Shown piece by piece: positions 4,385 through 8,931 of a DNA stretch of 8,931 nt (position 1 is its first letter; each line of letters starts with the position of its first letter). The notes below the pieces were generated by a model, which worked only from the letters and a program-made list of their open reading frames with translations, made no database searches and was not told where the DNA came from. The stretch is from Caulobacteraceae bacterium (GTDB lineage: Bacteria > Pseudomonadota > Alphaproteobacteria > Caulobacterales > Caulobacteraceae): assembly GCA_028291305.1 (NCBI GenBank), contig JAQGII010000374.1, forward strand, positions 1 through 8,931, given 5' to 3'. Both the position numbers and the translations under genes were made by a program.

Positions 4385-6649
4385 ATGGCGATCACGGGCT
4401 TGGCCGTGCGCGGACCGCGCAGTTTGCTGCGCCAGATTCGCGAAGCCCTGGCCGGTGGCGGACCGGCGCAGGGGCGGCTGGACATGGTCGTCCGCATCAT
4501 CGCCCTGTCGATGGTCGCGGAGGTGTGTTCGCTCTACCTGCGGCGCGCCAACAACGACCTCGAACTGTTCGCCACCGAAGGCCTGAACCCCACCGCCGTC
4601 CACAACACCCGGCTGAAGCCCGGCGAGGGCCTGGTCGGCGAGATCATGCGCCTGGGCCGGCCGCTCAACCTGTCGGACGCCCCGGACCACCCATCCTTCT
4701 CCTACCGTCCGGAAACGGGCGAAGACCCGTACCACGCCTTCCTCGGCGTGCCGGTGCTGCGCGGCGGGCGGACCATCGGGGTGCTGGTCGTGCAGAACCG
4801 CACCACCCGCGTCTACAGCGAAGAGGAGGTCGAGGACCTCCAGATCATCGCCATGGTGCTGTCCGAGATGGTCGCCGGCGGCGAACTGGTCGGCCAGGAC
4901 GCGCTGAAGGACGTCGAGCTGGCGCCGCACAAGCCGGAGCGGCTGAAGGGCGTGAAGTTCGCCGAAGGCCTGGCCTACGGCGTGGTGGTGCTGCACGAGG
5001 CGCCGGTCGTCGCCGAGCAGCTGCTGTCCGACGACGTGGTGCGCGAGGAAGAGCGGCTGAAGACCGCCATCGAGGCCCTGCAGAGCCAGCTCGACACCAT
5101 GCTGGACGGCCAGCACGGCATCGTCGGCCCGTCGTTCGAGGTGCTCGAAACCTACCGGATGTTCGCCCATGACCGCGGCTGGAACCGGTCGCTGGAAGAG
5201 GCGGTGCGCTCGGGCCTGACCGCCGAGGCGGCGGTGGAGCGGGTGCGCTCCGAACACCGGGCGCGGATGGGCCAGGCGCGCGACCCCTATCTGCGCGAGC
5301 GGCTGCACGACCTGGAAGACCTCAACGACCGGCTGCTGCGCCACCTGTCCGGAGACGTCAGCGCGGCGCGCAAGCTGCCGGAAAACGCCATCCTGATCGC
5401 CCGGAACCTGGGCCCCGCCGACCTGCTGGAGTACGACAGGTCCAAGCTGCGCGGCCTGCTCCTCGAGGAGGGGTCCAGCGCCAGCCACGCGGCCATCGTC
5501 GCCCGGGCCCTGGAAATCCCCTGCGTGGGCCGCCTGCAGGGCCTGCGCGACCGGGTCTCGCAGGGCGACCCGGTGATCGTCGACGCGGAAAGCGGCGAGG
5601 CCTACCTGCGGCCGCGTCCGGATGTGATCGAGGCCATCCAGGCGCGGATGGCGGTGCGGGCCCAGCGGCGCGCCGAGTTCGCCCGCCTGCGCGACACCCC
5701 GGCCTTCACCCGCGACGGGGCCAAGATCAGCCTGCTGATGAACGCCGGCCTGGCGGTGGACCTGGACATCCTGCACGAGACCGGCGCCGAGGGCATCGGC
5801 CTGTTCCGCACCGAGTTCCAGTTCATGGTGGCCGAGGAGCTGCCGCGCCTGGAGGCGCAGACCGCGTTGTACGAGAAGATCCTGGAGGGGGCGGGGGACC
5901 TGCCCGTCACCTTCCGCACCCTGGACCTGGGCGGCGACAAGGTGCTGCCCTACCTGGAGGCCGAGCGGGAGGACAATCCGGCCCTGGGCTGGCGGGCGGT
6001 GCGCCTGGGCCTGGACCGGCCGGCCCTGCTGCGCCTGCAGCTGCGCGCCCTGATCTCGGCGGCGCGGGGCAAGGAGCTGCGGGTCATGTTCCCACTGGTG
6101 GCCAACGTCGAGGAATTCCGCACCGCGCGGGCGCTGGTGGACCACGAGGTGGCCTGGGCCAAGAAGCGCGGGCGACCGGCCCCGTCGCTGCTGCGCGTGG
6201 GGGCGATGATCGAGGCGCCGTCGCTGCTCTGGCACCTGGACGCGCTGCTGCCGATGACCGACTTCGTCTCGGTCGGCACCAACGACCTGATGCAGTACCT
6301 GTACGCCGCCGACCGGGGCAATCCGCGGGTCAGCGACCGTTACGACTTCTTGTCGCCCCCCATGCTGCGGGTGATGAAGACCATCCAGGACGCCTGCACC
6401 GAAACGGGCACCCCGGTGTCGGTCTGCGGCGAGATGGCGGGACGGCCCCTGGAGGCCTTCGCCCTGGTGGCCCTGGGCTTCGATCGCCTGTCCATGCCGC
6501 CCTCCGGCGTGGGGCCGGTGAAGCGCATGGTGCTGTCCTGCGACCGCGAGGCGGCGCGTCGCGGGGTGGTCAATCTGCTCAAGGGATCGTCAGGCTCGGT
6601 GCGCAGCGAGATCGAGACTCTGGCGCGCAAGCTCTATGTCGCAGTTTAG
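4385..6649 (+). CDS. ptsP: Phosphoenolpyruvate-protein phosphotransferase PtsP (enzyme I-Ntr)
   Basis: PtsP takes phosphate from PEP onto a histidine and passes it to the HPr-like NPr, which phosphorylates EIIA-Ntr. It signals nitrogen state rather than importing sugar. The 754 residues comprise an N-terminal GAF domain (about 30-165), the enzyme I N-terminal region (about 185-310), the swivelling phosphohistidine domain with SSASHAAIVAR and His368, and the PEP-binding barrel (about 395-690). Catalytic residues align with E. coli enzyme I at a constant offset of 179: His368 (189), Arg475 in LFRTEF (296), Arg511 in RTLDLGGDK (332), Glu610 (431), Asp634 (455), Arg644 (465) and Cys681 in VCGEMAGRP (502). 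The enzyme should therefore be active. In Caulobacter crescentus the GAF domain senses glutamine, and PTS-Ntr affects SpoT and (p)ppGpp. ATG 4385 follows AAGGGAGAG. The next gene, rodZ, starts 122 bases downstream. Confidence 0.96.
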   Translation: MAITGLAVRGPRSLLRQIREALAGGGPAQGRLDMVVRIIALSMVAEVCSLYLRRANNDLELFATEGLNPTAVHNTRLKPGEGLVGEIMRLGRPLNLSDAPDHPSFSYRPETGEDPYHAFLGVPVLRGGRTIGVLVVQNRTTRVYSEEEVEDLQIIAMVLSEMVAGGELVGQDALKDVELAPHKPERLKGVKFAEGLAYGVVVLHEAPVVAEQLLSDDVVREEERLKTAIEALQSQLDTMLDGQHGIVGPSFEVLETYRMFAHDRGWNRSLEEAVRSGLTAEAAVERVRSEHRARMGQARDPYLRERLHDLEDLNDRLLRHLSGDVSAARKLPENAILIARNLGPADLLEYDRSKLRGLLLEEGSSASHAAIVARALEIPCVGRLQGLRDRVSQGDPVIVDAESGEAYLRPRPDVIEAIQARMAVRAQRRAEFARLRDTPAFTRDGAKISLLMNAGLAVDLDILHETGAEGIGLFRTEFQFMVAEELPRLEAQTALYEKILEGAGDLPVTFRTLDLGGDKVLPYLEAEREDNPALGWRAVRLGLDRPALLRLQLRALISAARGKELRVMFPLVANVEEFRTARALVDHEVAWAKKRGRPAPSLLRVGAMIEAPSLLWHLDALLPMTDFVSVGTNDLMQYLYAADRGNPRVSDRYDFLSPPMLRVMKTIQDACTETGTPVSVCGEMAGRPLEAFALVALGFDRLSMPPSGVGPVKRMVLSCDREAARRGVVNLLKGSSGSVRSEIETLARKLYVAV

Positions 6650-6771
6650 TCGATTGAAAACCGCTAGATAGGTTGATATCCAAAACTCCTGGTTAACACT
6701 GACCGTGCTAACTAGGTAGGGCGTCGCCCAGGGGGGCGGGTTTGCGGTTTTCTGCGAGGGTATACGGAGCC
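6650..6771 (+). promoter_or_regulatory. rodZ upstream region with an imperfect 21-bp dyad
   Basis: This 122-base gap between ptsP and rodZ is clearly more AT-rich over 6650-6715 than its surroundings, so a rodZ promoter is likely here. TTGAAA (6654-6659) with GATATC (6675-6680) is a weak candidate with a 15-base spacer. GTTAACAC (6692-6699) and GTGCTAAC (6705-6712) form an inverted repeat with 7 of 8 matching pairs around a 5-base centre, a possible operator. I see no convincing ptsP terminator with a U-tract. Confidence 0.35.
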
Positions 6772-7734
6772 ATGCCACGGGATCTCGGCGCGGGCGCCGA
6801 TTCCACCATGGTCGCCCAAGGCGGGCATAGGGGGGTGAGGCAAGATCTCGACTCCCTGCTGAACGCGGGGGCCAATATCGGGCAAGCGCTGAGGGCGCTG
6901 CGCGAGGCGCAGGGCTTGTCCCTGGAAGCCATCGCCCAGACCACCTGCATCCGCCGCGCCTATCTGCAGGCGCTGGAAGAGATGAACATCGAGGCCCTGC
7001 CGTCGCGCCCCTTCGCCATCGGCTATGTGCGCGCCTTTGCCCAGACCCTGGGCGTCAATTCCGAAATCGCCGTCGCCAAGTTCAGGGAAGATGCGCCGAG
7101 CCCCGAGGAGGCGCTGAAGGCGCCGGTGGGCGTGCGCAAGGAGCGCGATCCGCGCCTGTCGTGGCTGGCCGGCGCCGGCGCCGTGGTGGTCACCGCCGTG
7201 GTCATCTGGAACCTGGCCCAGCACGCCGTGGCCCGTGACGGCGGCCCGACCCCGCCCGTGCCGGTGACCAACGCCCCGCCGCCCGCGCCCCTGGCGGCCA
7301 AGGGTCCGGTCGCCCTGGCCTCCGCGCAGCCCGCGCCGGCCGATTCAGATGTGCCCACGCCCTACGTCACGCCCGGCATGACCAAGGGGCCCGACGGCAA
7401 GTCGGTCCCTACGGCCCCCGCCGTCAAGGCCGCCCTGAATCCCCGCGCCGCCGTCTATGGCGCACCGGCCAACCAGGCGGTGGTGACCCTGCAGGCGATC
7501 AAGGGCGCGTCCCTGGTGATCCGCGGCGCCGACGGCTCCATCTATTTCGCCCGCCAGCTTTCCGCCGGGGAATCCTACCGCGCGCCGGCCGGCGTCCAGG
7601 GCCTGACCATCGACGTGTCCGACCCGCAGGCGTTCAACGTGCTGATGAACGGCCAGGCCCAGGGCCCGCTGCTGGCGGCGCAGACGCCGATCGGCAAGCT
7701 CACGGCCAAGACCGCCCCGACGCCCCAGGCCTGA
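6772..7734 (+). CDS. rodZ: RodZ-like membrane protein with helix-turn-helix and DUF4115 domains
   Basis: RodZ links the MreB cytoskeleton to the membrane and supports rod shape. The 320-residue product has the canonical layout. A cytoplasmic HTH_25-type helix-turn-helix (about 36-95) contains LRALREAQGLSLEAIAQTT and the PSRPFAIGYVRAFAQTLGV segment typical of RodZ. A basic juxtamembrane stretch VRKERDPR (121-128) precedes one transmembrane helix (about 130-148). A long periplasmic linker rich in Pro and Ala follows (about 150-230), then a beta-rich DUF4115 domain (about 234-300) and a short tail. The gene lies just upstream of ispG, as in E. coli. The start is uncertain: ATG 6772 has GGAG only 2 bases away and GAGGG 11 bases away. 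A TTG at 6742 and an ATG at 6808 share the frame, and the HTH begins well after all of them. Another HTH-DUF4115 protein cannot be excluded. Confidence 0.85.
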   Translation: MPRDLGAGADSTMVAQGGHRGVRQDLDSLLNAGANIGQALRALREAQGLSLEAIAQTTCIRRAYLQALEEMNIEALPSRPFAIGYVRAFAQTLGVNSEIAVAKFREDAPSPEEALKAPVGVRKERDPRLSWLAGAGAVVVTAVVIWNLAQHAVARDGGPTPPVPVTNAPPPAPLAAKGPVALASAQPAPADSDVPTPYVTPGMTKGPDGKSVPTAPAVKAALNPRAAVYGAPANQAVVTLQAIKGASLVIRGADGSIYFARQLSAGESYRAPAGVQGLTIDVSDPQAFNVLMNGQAQGPLLAAQTPIGKLTAKTAPTPQA

Positions 7735-7750
7735 ACGCCATGGCTCGGCT

Positions 7751-7780
7751 GAGGACAAATCCTCCGGCCCGGCCTATATA
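7751..7780 (+). promoter_or_regulatory. Candidate ispG promoter overlapping a small dyad
   Basis: The 77-base gap between rodZ and ispG contains AGGACA (7752-7757, 4 of 6 matches to TTGACA), a 17-base spacer and TATATA (7775-7780). The implied start near 7786-7788 leaves a leader of about 25 bases. GAGGA-CAAA-TCCTC (7751-7764) is a perfect 5-bp inverted repeat over the -35. It could be an operator or a weak hairpin after rodZ, but no T-tract follows, so it is not a standard terminator. ispG may also be read from upstream with rodZ. Confidence 0.35.
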
Positions 7781-7811
7781 GACCGCAGTTCCATCAGGGC
7801 TTCCCGCGGCC

Positions 7812-8931
7812 ATGCAAGACCATACCCACGTCCGCCCCTGGCGCATGATCCAGCGCCGCCCGTCCCGCAAGATCCGCGTGGGCAGCGTCGAGGTGGGCGG
7901 CGACGCGCCGATCACGGTGCAGTCGATGACCAACACCCTGACGGCGGACGCCGAGGCGACCATCGCCCAGATCCGCCAGCTGGAGGAGGCGGGGGCCGAC
8001 ATCGTGCGGGTGTCCTGCCCCGACCAGGAGTCGACCGAGGCCTTCGCCGTGATCGCCAAGGCGGTCAATGTGCCGCTGGTGGCCGACATCCACTTCCACT
8101 ACCAGCGCGGCATCGAGGCGGCCAAGGCGGGCGCGGCCTGCCTGCGCATCAACCCCGGCAACATCGGCTCGGCCCAGCGGGTCAAGGATGTGATCAACGC
8201 GGCGCGCGACTACGGCTGCTCGATGCGCATCGGCGTCAACGCCGGCTCGCTGGAGCGCGACCTGCTGGAGAAGTACGGCGAGCCGTGTCCCGACGCGATG
8301 GTGGAGAGCGCGCTCAGCCACGCCCGCATCCTGCAGGACCACGACTTCCACGAGTTCAAGATCTCGGTGAAGGCCTCGGACATCTTCATGACCGTGGCCG
8401 CCTACCACCAGCTGTCCGAAGCCATCGACTGCCCGCTGCACCTGGGCATCACCGAGGCCGGCGCGCTGCGCACCGGCACGGTCAAGTCGGCGATCGGCAT
8501 GGGCAGCCTGCTGTGGGCCGGCATCGGCGACACCATCCGCGTGTCGCTGGCCGCCGACCCGGTCGAGGAGATCAAGGTCGGCTTCGACCTGCTCAAGTCG
8601 CTCGGCCTGCGCCACCGCGGCGTCAACATCATCGCCTGCCCGTCGTGCGCCCGGCAGGGCTTCAACGTGATCAAGACGGTGGAGGCGCTGGAAGAGCGGC
8701 TGGCCCACATCGCCACCCCGCTCAGCCTGTCGGTGATCGGCTGCGTGGTCAACGGCCCGGGCGAGGCGCTGTTGACCGACCTCGGCTTCACCGGCGGCGG
8801 CAAGGGCGCGGGCATGGTCTACATGGCCGGCAAGCCCGACCATAAGCTCGACAACGACCACATGGTCGACCACATCGTCGAACTGGTCGAACAGCGCGCC
8901 GCCCAGATCGAGGCGGAAAAGCTTGAGGCGG
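7812..8931 (+). CDS. ispG: 4-hydroxy-3-methylbut-2-enyl-diphosphate synthase IspG (3' end cut off by the window)
   Basis: IspG converts 2-C-methyl-D-erythritol 2,4-cyclodiphosphate to HMBPP in the MEP isoprenoid pathway, using a [4Fe-4S] cluster. The frame is open from ATG 7812 to the last base, giving 373 codons with no stop; E. coli IspG has 372 residues, so only a short tail is missing. The TIM-barrel part has [10 protein letters not shown] (33-42), [11 protein letters not shown] (61-71), [10 protein letters not shown] (89-98) and [10 protein letters not shown] (110-119). The C-terminal iron-sulfur domain supplies Cys276 and Cys279 in [10 protein letters not shown], and Cys311 and Glu318 in [10 protein letters not shown]. 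These correspond to E. coli Cys270, Cys273, Cys305 and Glu312, so the cluster ligands are complete. An alternative ATG at 7845 would remove the HVRPWR segment, which I think belongs to the protein. The Shine-Dalgarno sequence is poor (AGGG about 12 bases upstream). Proximity to rodZ is a known arrangement. Confidence 0.96.
   Translation, partial: MQDHTHVRPWRMIQRRPSRKIRVGSVEVGGDAPITVQSMTNTLTADAEATIAQIRQLEEAGADIVRVSCPDQESTEAFAVIAKAVNVPLVADIHFHYQRGIEAAKAGAACLRINPGNIGSAQRVKDVINAARDYGCSMRIGVNAGSLERDLLEKYGEPCPDAMVESALSHARILQDHDFHEFKISVKASDIFMTVAAYHQLSEAIDCPLHLGITEAGALRTGTVKSAIGMGSLLWAGIGDTIRVSLAADPVEEIKVGFDLLKSLGLRHRGVNIIACPSCARQGFNVIKTVEALEERLAHIATPLSLSVIGCVVNGPGEALLTDLGFTGGGKGAGMVYMAGKPDHKLDNDHMVDHIVELVEQRAAQIEAEKLEA

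Noticed and set aside
4154..6235. Open frame of 693 codons on the minus strand, antisense to ptsP
   Set aside because: It mirrors a GC3-biased gene, where antisense stop codons are rare. Its translation is low-complexity and rich in Gln, His, Arg and Gly, while ptsP on the other strand has every catalytic residue.
6692..6712. CtrA binding site (TTAA-N7-TTAA)
   Set aside because: One TTAAC half is present, but the second TTAA does not occur at 7-base spacing.
7794..8873. Open frame of 359 codons on the minus strand, antisense to ispG
   Set aside because: ispG is unmistakable on the plus strand. The antisense product is an Ala/Asp/His/Arg-rich shadow with no domain.

Overview
The window is very GC-rich with strong G/C preference at third codon positions. 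It looks like chromosomal DNA of an alphaproteobacterium, most likely Caulobacterales (Caulobacter or Phenylobacterium type). That placement is an inference from protein resemblance, from promoter-like sites close to the Caulobacter housekeeping consensus, and from the gene set. I see no insertion sequence, integrase, tRNA, rRNA or CRISPR array. Except for one three-gene cassette, this is core-genome territory.

Layout. Positions 1-516 (+) hold the 3' part of a hypothetical gene. It converges on ubiG (545-1333, -), the ubiquinone O-methyltransferase. ubiG is divergent from lysC (1428-2675, +), a class II aspartokinase, and their shared gap contains a perfect 14-bp palindrome. Next, on the minus strand, is a compact operon read from 4167 down to 2710: an ArsR-family repressor, an SRPBCC/AHSA1-domain protein and a glutathione S-transferase-like protein. 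ptsP (4385-6649, +), the GAF-containing enzyme I of the nitrogen PTS, follows. Then come rodZ (6772-7734, +), a membrane cell-shape protein with an N-terminal helix-turn-helix, and ispG (7812 to the window end, +), an iron-sulfur enzyme of isoprenoid synthesis. ispG is nearly complete but has no stop codon inside the window.

How the genes relate. ubiG, lysC, ptsP, rodZ and ispG are housekeeping genes for respiration, amino acid and cell-wall precursor synthesis, nitrogen signalling, cell shape and isoprenoids. rodZ next to ispG is an arrangement also known from E. coli. lysC near ptsP is common in alphaproteobacteria, so the arsR-SRPBCC-gst operon looks like an accessory cassette placed between them.

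The most informative non-coding signals are four. (1) Two tandem 16-bp inverted repeats (GTAAGY-N4-ACTTAC, 17-bp period) overlap the arsR start codon and promoter, and look like an autoregulatory operator. (2) An in-frame GTG inside lysC has a perfect AGGAGG ribosome-binding site, at the point where the separate beta subunit of class II aspartokinases starts in other bacteria. (3) The 14-bp palindrome lies at the predicted lysC promoter. (4) Smaller dyads lie upstream of rodZ and ispG. I did not find a wholly new multi-gene system. The least described part is the arsR cassette with its double operator and unknown inducer.
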